A DNA stretch of 64,000 nt from Paenibacillus sp. FSL H8-0079 (GCF_037991315.1 NZ_CP150300.1:3596001-3660000), one strand, 5' to 3'; shown: positions 17,160 through 26,015, numbered from the stretch's first letter. Notes: generated by a model not told the origin, from the sequence alone. Program-made: numbers and translations.

Positions 17160-18002
17160 ATGGCAATTAACTATTCATATGTAAAAGCACCAAATCTAAG
17201 TATTAAGACGGCTGATGGAACAGTTTACGCATACCGTGAACTAGGAGAGAAAAAGGGTATCCCCGTTATATTTTTCACTCATTTATCTGCTAATCTGGAC
17301 AACTGGGACCCACGTGTAGTGGATGGTATTGCAAAAAAATATTGGGTCATTGCATTTGATAATAAGGGTGTTGGACTTTCTAGTGGGAAAGTCCCAGATA
17401 CGATTGAACAAATGGCAAGAGATGCGTTGACGTTCATTCATGCATTGGGATTTGAGCAAATCGATATTTTGTCATTTTCGATGGGGGGTATGATTGCACA
17501 AGAACTCTTGGCCATCGAACCAAGACTGGTTCGTAACCTTGTTTTGTCAGGAACAGGCCCTCGTGGTGGTGAAGGCATTGAACATGTTACGAAACTTTCT
17601 GATCGTGATTTGATACGTGCCATCTTCACGTTGAGAGATATTAAAACCTATTTATTCTTCACGCGAACAGATCATGGCAAACAGAAAGCAAAAGAATTCT
17701 TGGTTCGGCTCAAAGAACGTAAAGAGGCGCGAGATAAACAGATTAGTATCAAAGGATATCGTAGACAACTTAAAGCCATCCACGAGTGGGGAATGGCAAA
17801 ACCCGCTGATTTGTCAAAAATTACGCAACCTACCCTTGTAGTAAACGGTGATGATGACAGAATGGTACCTACACCTAACTCCTATGATTTGGCACAACGT
17901 ATTCCAAATAGCAAGCTCATTATTTATAAAGATTCCGGTCACGGTGGGATTTTTCAATATCATGATGAATTTGTGAAATCAGTAATAGCATTTTTTAGAT
18001 AA
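17160..18002 (+). CDS. alpha/beta hydrolase (serine type)
   Basis: 280 residues, third gene of the TetR-controlled operon (3-base gap, GATGGAGG upstream inside the previous gene). Nucleophile elbow SFSMGGM with Ser, an acid in NGDDDRMVP and the catalytic His in DSGHGGIF. The N-terminal part AYRELGEKKGIPVIFFTHLS is typical of the group that includes chloroperoxidase-like and MhpC-like hydrolases. It probably hydrolyses an ester or lactone made available by the two reductases, but this is a guess from context. Confidence 0.85.
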   Translation: MAINYSYVKAPNLSIKTADGTVYAYRELGEKKGIPVIFFTHLSANLDNWDPRVVDGIAKKYWVIAFDNKGVGLSSGKVPDTIEQMARDALTFIHALGFEQIDILSFSMGGMIAQELLAIEPRLVRNLVLSGTGPRGGEGIEHVTKLSDRDLIRAIFTLRDIKTYLFFTRTDHGKQKAKEFLVRLKERKEARDKQISIKGYRRQLKAIHEWGMAKPADLSKITQPTLVVNGDDDRMVPTPNSYDLAQRIPNSKLIIYKDSGHGGIFQYHDEFVKSVIAFFR

Positions 18003-18129
18003 TACTAACACGGGCTATCTCTGAAACTAAAACTAATCTCACGGACACTTATGATGAAGGCTGATGAATAAATTGATCTCCGGTTTCATTGCTTGTGATA
18101 ATTGAATGGAGTAGCATTACATTTTATTC

Positions 18130-18158
18130 TTTACCGATCGTTCTAAATATGTTATATT
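18130..18158 (+). promoter_or_regulatory. promoter with TACCGATCGTTC operator
   Basis: TTTACC (18130-18135), 17-base spacer, TATATT (18153-18158). The operator-like TACCGATCGTTC spans 18132-18143. It drives the truncated TetR start at 18182 and possibly the SDR at 18340. Confidence 0.55.
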
Positions 18159-18181
18159 GAGTGTGGAAGGAGGGGACCAGA

Positions 18182-18238
18182 ATGATGCGGTACAGAGAAT
18201 TTGAAGAAAATAAAGCAGTAATAAAGTTTTCTTCTTGA
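18182..18238 (+). pseudogene. first 18 codons of a lost TetR-family gene
   Basis: AAGGAGGGG precedes ATG-ATG, and the frame reads MRYREFEENKAVIKFSS then stop. This is the start expected of the TetR subfamily seen at 6828 (SRSKEFEVNVVLDKAMILFW). The remaining 170 or so codons are gone, while its promoter, operator and ribosome site are intact. Confidence 0.5.
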
Positions 18239-18264
18239 TGAGATTCTTCTTTTTACCAATTATA

Positions 18265-18276
18265 GAACGATCATTC
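18265..18276. promoter_or_regulatory. GAACGATCATTC operator before the SDR gene
   Basis: One mismatch from GAACGATCGTTC, 64 bases upstream of ATG 18340. This and the matching site at 13975 place both SDR genes in the same suspected regulon. Confidence 0.5.
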
Positions 18277-18339
18277 TTGTTTTGTTAACATATCCCTTCA
18301 TCTAATAAGAAATCTACACAATAAAAGGAGATAATAAAA

Positions 18340-19041
18340 ATGAAAATTTCTGAACAAGTCGCATTTGTTACCGGAGCAAACCGAGGATTTGGCCGCCATC
18401 TTGCCCTGGAACTTCTATCAAGAGGGGCGAAAGTGTATGCAGGTGCAAGAAACCCGGAGACTATTGATATTCCAGGTGTTACACCAGTTAAGTTGGATAT
18501 TACCAACCCACAAGAAGTTGCAGCTGCTGCTATGATCGCTCAGGATGTTACCGTGCTAATCAACAATGCAGGTTCATCAACAGGAGCGTCTTTACTAGAC
18601 GGTGATCCTGAAAAAATAGATTTGGAATTTAATACACACTTTTTCGGTACACTGTCCATGGTTCGGGCATTTGCACCGATCATAGAGAACAACGGGGGAG
18701 GATCCATTTTGAATATCCTTTCCGGATTATCATGGTTTAGTTCGGGAACTTTAGGCGCGTATACGGCTGCCAAGGCTGCAGAGTGGGCATTAACGAATGA
18801 CTTACGATTAAATCTATATCCACGCAATGTAAGAGTAGCTGGTCTACATGTTGGCTTTATGGAGACAGACATGACCGCTAACGTAGATATGCCTAAATCC
18901 AATCCTGCAGATATCGCGAAAATAGCTATTGACGGCATAGAATCTGACAGCTTTGAAATTATCGCAGATGAAGTTAGTCGTCAAGTACAAGCTGGACTTG
19001 CTGGTGGTGTAGCTGCACTATACCCACAACTTTCTAAATAA
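18340..19041 (+). CDS. short-chain dehydrogenase/reductase
   Basis: 233 residues. NAD(P) loop TGANRGFG, NNAG, Ser in ILSGLSW and the Tyr-x3-Lys pair in YTAAK. The start follows AAAGGAGA. It resembles small SDRs of the type often next to TetR genes in Bacilli; here only the TetR start codons survive upstream. It shares the operator motif with the SDR at 13102, though the two proteins are not close copies. The substrate is unknown. Confidence 0.85.
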   Translation: MKISEQVAFVTGANRGFGRHLALELLSRGAKVYAGARNPETIDIPGVTPVKLDITNPQEVAAAAMIAQDVTVLINNAGSSTGASLLDGDPEKIDLEFNTHFFGTLSMVRAFAPIIENNGGGSILNILSGLSWFSSGTLGAYTAAKAAEWALTNDLRLNLYPRNVRVAGLHVGFMETDMTANVDMPKSNPADIAKIAIDGIESDSFEIIADEVSRQVQAGLAGGVAALYPQLSK

Positions 19042-19071
19042 AAAACGAGTTTAACTACAGAGGAGTTGTTC

Positions 19072-19107
19072 AACATGATGGCGTGCCACTGTAATGGCAC
19101 GTCATGT
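19072..19107 (+). terminator. imperfect hairpin after the SDR gene
   Basis: ACATGA-TGG-CGTGCCA and TGGCACGTCATGT pair with a 3-base bulge. No strong T tract directly follows, so termination may instead occur at the repeat hairpin at 19208. Confidence 0.45.
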
Positions 19108-19180
19108 GGTATTTTAGAAGACTCTAGTAGATCTATCTGTACGATAACTGGGCTAATCCGGAGAGCACAACTCAGTAGAT

Positions 19181-19260
19181 GTCACGGGACAATAACATTG
19201 TGTCATTGAAGTCGCTAATTTAGCGGCTTTTTTAGTTTATCCGTATAAGTTCTTTTAGCC
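19181..19260 (+). repeat. partial copy of the dispersed GGACAAGAAC repeat
   Basis: CACGGGACAATAACATTGTG, then the AAGTCGCTA/TAGCGGCTT terminator hairpin with six T, then a decayed part of the inverted-repeat module (ATCCGTATAAGTTCTTTTAG). The tandem 29-bp units are missing. Confidence 0.75.
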
Positions 19261-19309
19261 TAGCGTTGTGTCCCATGAGTTCCTAACTCCTGAAAGAATA
19301 TAGGTACAT

Positions 19310-19338
19310 TTGATTTCATATTAAATTTGATATAAAAT
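19310..19338 (+). promoter_or_regulatory. promoter of the FAD monooxygenase gene
   Basis: TTGATT, 17 bases, TAAAAT; it leaves a leader of about 120 bases before ATG 19464. Confidence 0.45.
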
Positions 19339-19463
19339 ACTATCAAAAGGTACTTTTTATTATCAATTAAAAGTTGGTGATCACTGTACGTTAGTTTGAA
19401 GCAGGATTACCCAGACAGAATTGTAGTTTATTACACAAATATTAAATATGAGGAGGAGCGATT

Positions 19464-20627
19464 ATGAAAGAAAAAATCATTATTATAGGCGCTGGAATTA
19501 GTGGGCTTTCATTAGCAATTTTTTTGAAAAAGGCGGGAATTGATTGCGCAGTGTACGAGAACTATCCTTACAAGCGAATTGAAGGATCTAGTTTCCGAAT
19601 TAACAAAAGTGGTGTGCACGTGATGAAAGAATTAGGGATAGAAGAACTCATCAAAATGAGTAGTCATTCTGCTGATCGGATGAGACTCTTAACGACTGAC
19701 AATACGGAAATTGCCTCAATAAATTTAATGCAGAGTTCGACTTTCAGTAGAAGATCTATTTACATGCAGCGTTCCGATCTTGTTGAAATTTTGATGAGAC
19801 ATGCTAAATCTAGTGGCGTCGAAGTACATTATAATAAAAAACTCACCCGTTTCTCCGAGGACGCTTCGAGTGTGACTGCTTATTTTGAAGACGGTCAACA
19901 GGAAATGGGAAGTTTGTTAGTTGGTGCAGATGGTTTACATTCAACAGTAAGAAACCAAATGTTTCCTGATCATCTATTACGTTATGCAAAATCATGGGCG
20001 TTATATGGAATCGCATCATTTCAGGATATTGATAGTAAACATGTACAAAACCTCATGAATGGGGATGAATTATTTTATTTTTCGGAGAATGCCAATTTCT
20101 TATTTTCTAAAAGCCATCCAACCGACGAATTAAACCTATCTTGGCAAGCATCTGGATATCAAGAGAGGAAAATTCCAAAAGAGGAATTCGAACTTAGGAA
20201 TCTAGATGAACTTAAATCAGATTTGGTAAAACGTTATGGTGAACATGGAGCGTTGTCAGAGATTATCAAGAAATCGTTTAACATTATTCCTAAACAAATA
20301 TATTGTGTTGATCCTATTCCTAGCTGGTCTAAAGGGCGGGCTGTAGTAATTGGAGATTCTGCACATACCATAAACCCCAACACGGGATATGGAAGCTCCG
20401 TGGCTTTAGAGGACGCCATGTACTTAGCTAAAATGTTACAGAAACACCATTATACTGACGCGTTGTATTATTTAGAAGCTGATCGCAAAGATCGTATAAA
20501 TGCCATACAGAATAGCTTGGAAATATTTGATGTAAGTAAAGGGTTCGATTTCAGCAATGGTTTTGATATTGGTTTGTTTAGCGGATCTACTATTGATCCA
20601 AATTACAAGATTCATTGGGAAAATTAA
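19464..20627 (+). CDS. FAD-dependent aromatic-hydroxylase-type monooxygenase
   Basis: 387 residues, start with GAGGAGGAG upstream. The three flavoprotein-monooxygenase fingerprints are present: N-terminal GxGxxG (IIIIGAGISGLSLAIFLKKA), the DG motif (VGADGLHSTVR) and the GD motif (VVIGDSAHTINPNTGYGSSV). This is the PHBH/TetX-like family, which hydroxylates aromatic or polyketide substrates using NAD(P)H and oxygen. A tetracycline-inactivating role is possible in principle but nothing here demonstrates it. Monocistronic between two promoters. Confidence 0.85.
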   Translation: MKEKIIIIGAGISGLSLAIFLKKAGIDCAVYENYPYKRIEGSSFRINKSGVHVMKELGIEELIKMSSHSADRMRLLTTDNTEIASINLMQSSTFSRRSIYMQRSDLVEILMRHAKSSGVEVHYNKKLTRFSEDASSVTAYFEDGQQEMGSLLVGADGLHSTVRNQMFPDHLLRYAKSWALYGIASFQDIDSKHVQNLMNGDELFYFSENANFLFSKSHPTDELNLSWQASGYQERKIPKEEFELRNLDELKSDLVKRYGEHGALSEIIKKSFNIIPKQIYCVDPIPSWSKGRAVVIGDSAHTINPNTGYGSSVALEDAMYLAKMLQKHHYTDALYYLEADRKDRINAIQNSLEIFDVSKGFDFSNGFDIGLFSGSTIDPNYKIHWEN

Positions 20628-20697
20628 TAGATTAAATAGAAATGGATGACCGTCTGATATTGTTCTATGGAATGGATAGGGTGAAAGGGTGAACATT

Positions 20698-21555
20698 ATG
20701 AGAAGAGACCATACTATTAAATTGATAGTTGACAGCACCGCAGACCTATCGAACCAATGGCTACAACAATACGATATTAGTGTTGTGCCACTTTATGTAA
20801 TCATGGGGTCTCAAACTTATAAGGATAATATTGAGATCACTCCAGCCGAGCTATATCGTCGTTCCGAGGAAGAGGGGATCATCCCTAAAACCGCAGCTCC
20901 ATCTCCTTCAGACTTTTATCAAACCTTTGAAGCAGAGATTCTCGCAGGTAAACAAATTCTATATATTAGCATGTCATCCAAAGTATCTTCTACCAATCAA
21001 AATGCGCATATTGCAGCTAAAGAGTTCCCTGCTGGACGGATTCATATCATTGACTCCATGCATTTATCAGCAAGTTATGCCATGTTAGTGTTTCGTGCTG
21101 CACGTGCAATTGAAATGGGGCAGTCTATCGAAGAGGTGCTGGCAGATTTAGAACATGTGAGGGAGAAGGTCAAGATTGAAGTATTGGTAGACAGACTCGA
21201 TTATCTGCATAAAGGAGGTCGCGTTAATAGTATGCAGCACCTAATTGGTAACGTGCTCAGGGTGCGGCCCATCTTAAATATCATCAATGGAGAGGTACGT
21301 TCCGTTCAAAAATATCGCGGCAAAATGGATAAGGCATTGGAAAGTATCATACAAAAGATTTCAACTCAAAAAAATCAGATTTGTCCCAATCTCTTGATTA
21401 TTGCTCAAACGGTTGCGGAGAAAATGACAGATAAAGTTCGGACTAGCATACTTGAGCATGCTTACTTTAAAGAAGTGATAGTTATTGAGGGTGGCTGTGT
21501 AATAGGTTCACATACTGGTCCGAACACCATTGCGATAAGCTACTTGAATGTGTAA
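20698..21555 (+). CDS. DegV-family fatty-acid-binding protein
   Basis: 285 residues from ATG 20698 (AAAGGGTG 7 bases upstream; an in-frame GTG at 20689 overlaps that site). The DegV fold is clear: IKLIVDSTADLSNQWLQQYD at the N-terminus, PSPSDFYQTFE, ISMSSKVSSTNQNA and the ending GSHTGPNTIAISYL. In Firmicutes these proteins (FakB type) present fatty acids to the FakA kinase for phospholipid synthesis. The downstream GNAT gene starts 27 bases after the stop, so the two are probably cotranscribed. Confidence 0.9.
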   Translation: MRRDHTIKLIVDSTADLSNQWLQQYDISVVPLYVIMGSQTYKDNIEITPAELYRRSEEEGIIPKTAAPSPSDFYQTFEAEILAGKQILYISMSSKVSSTNQNAHIAAKEFPAGRIHIIDSMHLSASYAMLVFRAARAIEMGQSIEEVLADLEHVREKVKIEVLVDRLDYLHKGGRVNSMQHLIGNVLRVRPILNIINGEVRSVQKYRGKMDKALESIIQKISTQKNQICPNLLIIAQTVAEKMTDKVRTSILEHAYFKEVIVIEGGCVIGSHTGPNTIAISYLNV

Positions 21556-21582
21556 GGGATCTGGAAAGGAGTATTGATCAAT

Positions 21583-22194
21583 ATGAAGACAGACATCTTA
21601 ATCTCGCAGGCCGATCCAAATTCTCTTGTTGGAGCCAAACTCAATTTAATGGCAGTTGGAGATATGGCACATTCAATTGTGGGGTCAAGTAAGCAAAGCG
21701 TTGCTGATGCGACATTCAGAATGCTATGGAAGTCTAAGAACAATCGATTTAGTCATGAATTTGCCTATGAGGCAAAAATGGGTGACAAATCGCTTGGAAT
21801 GATTACGTGTCTACCCATTACCGATCTGGAACAATTGGCCTCCTCTACGGCGAAACAACTGTTTTCATACCGAAAACTGGGACTGATCACTTACAATCTG
21901 CTGCATCCAAGAGCCTTATTCACAACACTCACACTGAAGGAAGGATTCAAAGGAGAGTACCATATTGCAACCCTTGCAGCTATGCCTGAAAGCAGAGGGA
22001 TGGGGATAGGCTCCCAACTCATTCAACATGCAGAAGAGCAGGCGATTAAACAGGGGTATACTCTAAGTTCCCTTACAGTCAAAAAAGAGAATCATCTCGC
22101 TGCCAAACTATACGCCAAACTGGGCTATGAAATTACATCTGAAATAGTAAAACCTACCGTATCTTTGTATCGCATGGTCAAAAAGCTCATGTAA
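21583..22194 (+). CDS. GNAT-family N-acetyltransferase
   Basis: 203 residues from ATG 21583, with AAAGGAG 11 bases upstream; a TTG at 21574 is in frame but only 2 bases from that site. Acetyl-CoA motif region: IATLAAMPESRGMGIGSQLI then VKKENHLAAKLYAKLGYE. The first 100 residues form an extra helical part that is longer than in a minimal GNAT. Substrate unknown. Likely in one operon with degV-like 20698. Confidence 0.8.
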   Translation: MKTDILISQADPNSLVGAKLNLMAVGDMAHSIVGSSKQSVADATFRMLWKSKNNRFSHEFAYEAKMGDKSLGMITCLPITDLEQLASSTAKQLFSYRKLGLITYNLLHPRALFTTLTLKEGFKGEYHIATLAAMPESRGMGIGSQLIQHAEEQAIKQGYTLSSLTVKKENHLAAKLYAKLGYEITSEIVKPTVSLYRMVKKLM

Positions 22195-22335
22195 GAAGTA
22201 ATCTCATGAATTCTTTAATGTAAATAAATCCAAATCCCACTTGCTTTAGTCCATTTTCTACACCTATTTTTAATAGTATATTGGGGTATATTAAGTGATT
22301 ATTCACTTTGATGAAAGTGAGAGGAAGGTATAGGG

Positions 22336-22740
22336 GTGAGTATTTATTACGCTTCAAGCAAAGAGGATATCACAAAGGATGCACTCCAAGAGTTATTTCT
22401 TTCGGTAGAATGGGAGTCTGGGAAGTATCCCAACGAGCTTTTACAAGCAATCGCAGGGTCTCATTCAATTGTTACGGCTTGGGAAGAAGGAAAGCTTGTC
22501 GGTTTAATAAATGCTTTGTCAGATGGTGTTTTAACGGTATATTTTCATTATATGCTTATTAATCCGAGTTACCAGGGTATAGGTGTAGGTAAGGAAATGA
22601 TGACTATTATGCTGGATAGATATCAAGGGTGCAAAACAAAAGTATTAATTTCTTATCCTCATGCAGTGGATTTCTATCATAAATTCGGCTTTGATACAGA
22701 GGATGGGGCTACACCCATGTTTATTTCAGAGTTGATATGA
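22336..22740 (+). CDS. small GNAT-family N-acetyltransferase
   Basis: 134 residues from GTG 22336 with AGGAAGG 7 bases before. Core motif INPSYQGIGVGKEMMTIMLD, followed by FYHKFGFDTEDGATPMF. Length and pattern match the short YitI/PhnO-like acetyltransferases of Bacilli. The substrate is not predictable. A terminator follows at 22781. Confidence 0.8.
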   Translation: MSIYYASSKEDITKDALQELFLSVEWESGKYPNELLQAIAGSHSIVTAWEEGKLVGLINALSDGVLTVYFHYMLINPSYQGIGVGKEMMTIMLDRYQGCKTKVLISYPHAVDFYHKFGFDTEDGATPMFISELI

Positions 22741-22780
22741 TTAAACTAACGGGAAACTATAGTATAACGAAACGTAGAAG

Positions 22781-22812
22781 GCAGCCGATCAAAGTAATCG
22801 GCTGTCTTTGTT
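22781..22812 (+). terminator. Rho-independent terminator
   Basis: GCAGCCGAT ... ATCGGCTGT stem followed by CTTTGTT. Confidence 0.75.
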
Positions 22813-23091
22813 CAATTTAACTTTAATTAGTTTGTCACAGCGGAATGCCTCTATAGGGAGTGGAATTAATGGATCCCGCCACACATAAGCTGCACCACTC
22901 GTTTTGTAGACCAGGAGGTTTGAGCCTAGAAGAAACAAACGTAGTGTTTAATAATTAAATTATTTTTCTGCATAATTTTATCCCAGTTGTTAAAAATGAG
23001 TAAGGATAATATTTATGAACGCTCACTGACTAGAAATAAATAATCGGGAATAACACATAAAAGGCTATTAGCTTAAAGGAGTGTTACAACA

Positions 23092-24027
23092 ATGAAAGCA
23101 GTTGTGATTAATCAATATGGAAGTAAAGAAGAGTTAGTCGAGCAGGAAGTGAATAGACCAAGGGCAGAAGCCAATCAAGTGGTTGTAAAACTAGAGGCAA
23201 CATCCATTAATCCAATCGATTGGAAATTAAGAGAGGGTTACTTAAAAGAAATGTTTGATTGGGAATTCCCTATTATCTTAGGTTGGGATTTAGCTGGAGT
23301 CATAAGTGAAATTGGTTCAAACGTTACGAAGTGGAACGTTGGGGACCGAGTATTCAGTCGTCCTGAAACAACTCGTTTCGGTACGTATGCTGAGTATACA
23401 GCAGTTGATGAGCACCTACTGGCAAAACTACCTGATTCAATCTCATATGAGGAAGCTGCAGCTGTACCTTTAGCTGGTTTAACAGCATGGCAGGCACTGT
23501 TTACTCATGGCGATTTAAAAGAAGGTGAAACTGTACTTATTCACGCTGGAGCTGGTGGTGTAGGTATTTATGCCATTCAATTAGCAAAGAATGCCGGCGC
23601 TCATGTTATTACAACAGCAAGCGAAAAAAATCATGAACTTCTTTATTCGTTAGGTGCAGATCAGGTCATTGATTACAAAAAGGAGAACTTTGAAGAAATT
23701 CTAAAAGATATAGATTTAGTCTTTGACACGATGGGTGGAGAAGTAGCTGAGAATAGCTATAAGGTGCTTAAGCCAAATACCGGAAAACTGATTACTATTG
23801 TTGGTGAACCCAATCATGATACCGCTAAGTCTCACAATGTATCAGCGAAGGGGATTTGGCTGCAGCCAGATGGTGATCAATTGCAGAGAATGGCAGAACT
23901 GATGGAAGAGAAAAAGATAAAGTCGATTGTAGGGGAAACATTCCCATTCAGTAGGCAGGGTATCTATGATGCACATGCTTTGAGTGAAACCCACCATGCT
24001 GTAGGTAAAATTGTCATTACATTTTAA
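23092..24027 (+). CDS. NADP-dependent oxidoreductase (quinone oxidoreductase-like MDR)
   Basis: 311 residues, AAAGGAG before ATG. Zinc-free medium-chain reductase: SINPIDWKLREGYLKEMF ... FPIILGWDLAGVISEIGSNV in the first half, nucleotide loop HAGAGGVGIYAIQLAKNAGA, and the HAVGKIVITF ending. A third member of the family in this window, but distinct from the tandem pair at 15129/16143 and shorter. Stands alone, preceded by 350 bases of non-coding DNA in which I see only the terminator at 22781. Confidence 0.9.
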   Translation: MKAVVINQYGSKEELVEQEVNRPRAEANQVVVKLEATSINPIDWKLREGYLKEMFDWEFPIILGWDLAGVISEIGSNVTKWNVGDRVFSRPETTRFGTYAEYTAVDEHLLAKLPDSISYEEAAAVPLAGLTAWQALFTHGDLKEGETVLIHAGAGGVGIYAIQLAKNAGAHVITTASEKNHELLYSLGADQVIDYKKENFEEILKDIDLVFDTMGGEVAENSYKVLKPNTGKLITIVGEPNHDTAKSHNVSAKGIWLQPDGDQLQRMAELMEEKKIKSIVGETFPFSRQGIYDAHALSETHHAVGKIVITF

Positions 24028-24049
24028 GCAAGGAGACTGGAGAGGAATA

Positions 24050-24119
24050 TAGTCCCATTAAAGTCACTAATTCAGTGGCTTTTTTCTTTTATCCGATTGC
24101 CGATTAGTTGTATATCTAA
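24050..24119 (+). repeat. internally deleted copy of the dispersed repeat
   Basis: AGTCCCATTAAAGTCACTAA forms the terminator hairpin with TTCAGTGGCTTTTTT. The sequence then jumps directly to CCGATTGCCGATTAGTTGTA and the end palindrome (TTAGTTGTATATCTAA). The inverted-repeat module and one tandem unit are missing compared with 34711. Confidence 0.8.
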
Positions 24120-24145
24120 GCGTATACCCGAACGATTGTTTTTTT

Positions 24146-24244
24146 CAGGGCAGCGTACTACTTTCGTATGACTACAATTCCTATTATTTTGTCTACAATG
24201 TCTACTTAGAGAATGAGATGATCGCAACCGTGATTAAGGGATAA
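24146..24244 (+). pseudogene. C-terminal remnant of an unidentified protein
   Basis: The frame reads QGSVLLSYDYNSYYFVYNVY then LENEMIATVIKG and stop at 24242. It has the alternating pattern of real beta-strand coding sequence but no start. It begins just after the end of a dispersed repeat (24119), which suggests the repeat or a deletion at it removed the rest. Confidence 0.45.
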
Positions 24245-24271
24245 AAATTAATTAATATGGGGGAAAGTTAA

Positions 24272-25396
24272 GTGATAAAAAGATTGAAATTATCCATTGT
24301 ATTTGTGCTTGTAATGACGTTGTTTGTGGTTTCTGCTGCTCAGGCGGCTCCAGGCAGCCAAATAGATGAGATCTCTATTATTGTTAATGATAGTGTAGTC
24401 CAGAGTGACGTCAAACCCGTTGTCCATAAAGGAACCACACTTATTCCTTTAAGGGTCCTTGAAGAATCGCTCGGTGTGTCTCTTAACTGGAATAGTTCTA
24501 CACAAACCATAACGGTTATTAAAGGAGATGCATTGGGTGTTCTAATTATCGGAAACCCAACTGCCAGCGTAAAAATCGGTGATGTAGAGGAAAAGGTCGC
24601 GCTCGATCAACCTGCTAAGATCATTCAGAACCGGGTTATGGTACCCGTACGTTTTATTGCGGAATTATTCGGAGCAAAAGTAGTATGGAATTCCACCATT
24701 AAAACCATCATCATCAGTACTTTTCCATCAGTTGTCGAAGAATCGCAGAATTCTACAGGCGATGAAGCCAAGGGAGATAAAGGCGATACCGGAGCGACTG
24801 GACCAGTTGGAGCACAAGGAGCTTCGGGGCCAGCAGGACCACAAGGCCACGTGGGACCGCAAGGAAATTCAGGGCCAGCGGGAGCACAAGGTCCAGCAGG
24901 ACCGCAAGGAGATCCAGGCCCAGCGGGGACTTCTTTTACCTCGGAAGGATTTTCTGTTACCGGTACGACATACTCAATCAATAGTAACACGCTATTTTCG
25001 AATTGGAACGAGACGTCCCCATATTACGGAAGCCCTACGTTTAATCCTGGAACAGGGATATTTACGGCACCGGACACTGGCAGATATACCATACATGCAA
25101 CTGTTAATTATAAGATTGACGCGCCAATCAATGTAAGCATAGGAAGAGACATTGATCCGGTTTTTACTGTAAAGAAGAATGGCAATATTGATTTAATAAA
25201 AGGTTATATGCCTTTCCTTGACGTTAATATAGCGTTAGTTTTAACTATGAGAACTGTACTAGGTAGTGCGACGGTGACGTTAACCGGTGATGTAGAGCTG
25301 CAGGCAGGTGATCAAGTCGGGTTATATTACGAAGCTGATGGTCTCTCCATTGGATTCAGTACGGATATAGTATGGTCGATTCATCGGCTATCCTAA
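24272..25396 (+). CDS. exported stalk-domain protein with collagen-like region and C-terminal jelly-roll
   Basis: 374 residues from GTG 24272. Signal peptide ([20 protein letters not shown], cleavage after AQA); stalk domain at about 35-150 ([20 protein letters not shown] ... [20 protein letters not shown] ... [19 protein letters not shown]); about 17 Gly-X-Y triplets at roughly 169-220; and a C-terminal beta-rich part ([20 protein letters not shown] ... [13 protein letters not shown]) like the C1q/TNF-type heads of BclA-like exosporium filaments. It should form a secreted or surface trimer. No sortase motif or SLH domain, so how it is attached is unclear. Confidence 0.85.
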   Translation: MIKRLKLSIVFVLVMTLFVVSAAQAAPGSQIDEISIIVNDSVVQSDVKPVVHKGTTLIPLRVLEESLGVSLNWNSSTQTITVIKGDALGVLIIGNPTASVKIGDVEEKVALDQPAKIIQNRVMVPVRFIAELFGAKVVWNSTIKTIIISTFPSVVEESQNSTGDEAKGDKGDTGATGPVGAQGASGPAGPQGHVGPQGNSGPAGAQGPAGPQGDPGPAGTSFTSEGFSVTGTTYSINSNTLFSNWNETSPYYGSPTFNPGTGIFTAPDTGRYTIHATVNYKIDAPINVSIGRDIDPVFTVKKNGNIDLIKGYMPFLDVNIALVLTMRTVLGSATVTLTGDVELQAGDQVGLYYEADGLSIGFSTDIVWSIHRLS

Positions 25397-25455
25397 TACA
25401 AGGTTGTTACATGAGGTGCAGTTGAACCTTAGGTAATAGAAATTCTTCTAACAAG

Positions 25456-25503
25456 TATAGAGTCGGGCCTTTCTCTGTAGGAGAATGTCTGGCTCTATTT
25501 TTT
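25456..25503 (+). terminator. Rho-independent terminator
   Basis: ATAGAG ... CTCTAT with a TTCTC/GAGAA inner stem and six T after it. Confidence 0.7.
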
Positions 25504-25625
25504 GGTGGCGGGTTTACAATAATAGAGCTGCAGAGCGGCTTTAGGGGAATAACCCCTTACAAAAAAACTGTTCTCTCACGACCTCCAAAAACAATTTTAT
25601 GTAAAGTAAAGGTATGAAATTTCGA

Positions 25626-26015
25626 CACAAGTTCTTGTCCCAGCCGATCCTTAGCTTTATTTTGTATAGAATTTTCAAATTACTCTATGATTAAAGTCGA
25701 TAGGGATAAATTATTAATATACTTTGAGAAACAATGGGATTTTTCATTCTCCGTTAATTTGCTGCCGCAGCCCATGTATACCCTCTACAATGGGTTTTAT
25801 CACTTTATTTCTATGGAGATACCCGTTGTGACAAAGGGGAGTTCCACGATCAATAGTCGTCCTCACATTCACATCACGGTCTTCCTTGACGACAAAGTAT
25901 TTGTTGAATGACATAAATACCCTACCAGGCTAGAAAAATGATGAAGAAATTAGATCAAATTCCAAATTTGCTTGTTATGTAAAGCAATCAGAGGGAGGGA
26001 CAAGAACTTGTACCG
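25626..26015. repeat. inverted pair of dispersed-repeat arms flanking a 350-bp insert
   Basis: Left arm ACACAAGTTCTTGTCCC (25626-25642) and right arm GGGACAAGAACTTGTACCG (25997-26015) are the two halves of the inverted-repeat module that in full copies are separated by only about 8 bases (CAAGCTAA). Here about 350 bases, including a possible small gene at 25687, lie between them. Confidence 0.6.
25687..25911 (+). CDS. possible small protein between inverted repeat arms
   Basis: 74 residues from ATG 25687 (KVDRDKLLIYFEKQWDFSFS ... MEIPVVTKGSSTIN ... HIHITVFLDDKVFVE). No ribosome site precedes the ATG, and the frame stays open upstream into the repeat arm, so this may be the end of a longer lost gene. 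No family recognised. Confidence 0.3.
   Translation: MIKVDRDKLLIYFEKQWDFSFSVNLLPQPMYTLYNGFYHFISMEIPVVTKGSSTINSRPHIHITVFLDDKVFVE

Noticed and set aside
19075..19209. 44-codon Cys-containing frame after the SDR gene
   Set aside because: It starts in a hairpin and ends in the dispersed repeat, so it is probably accidental despite AGGAG upstream.
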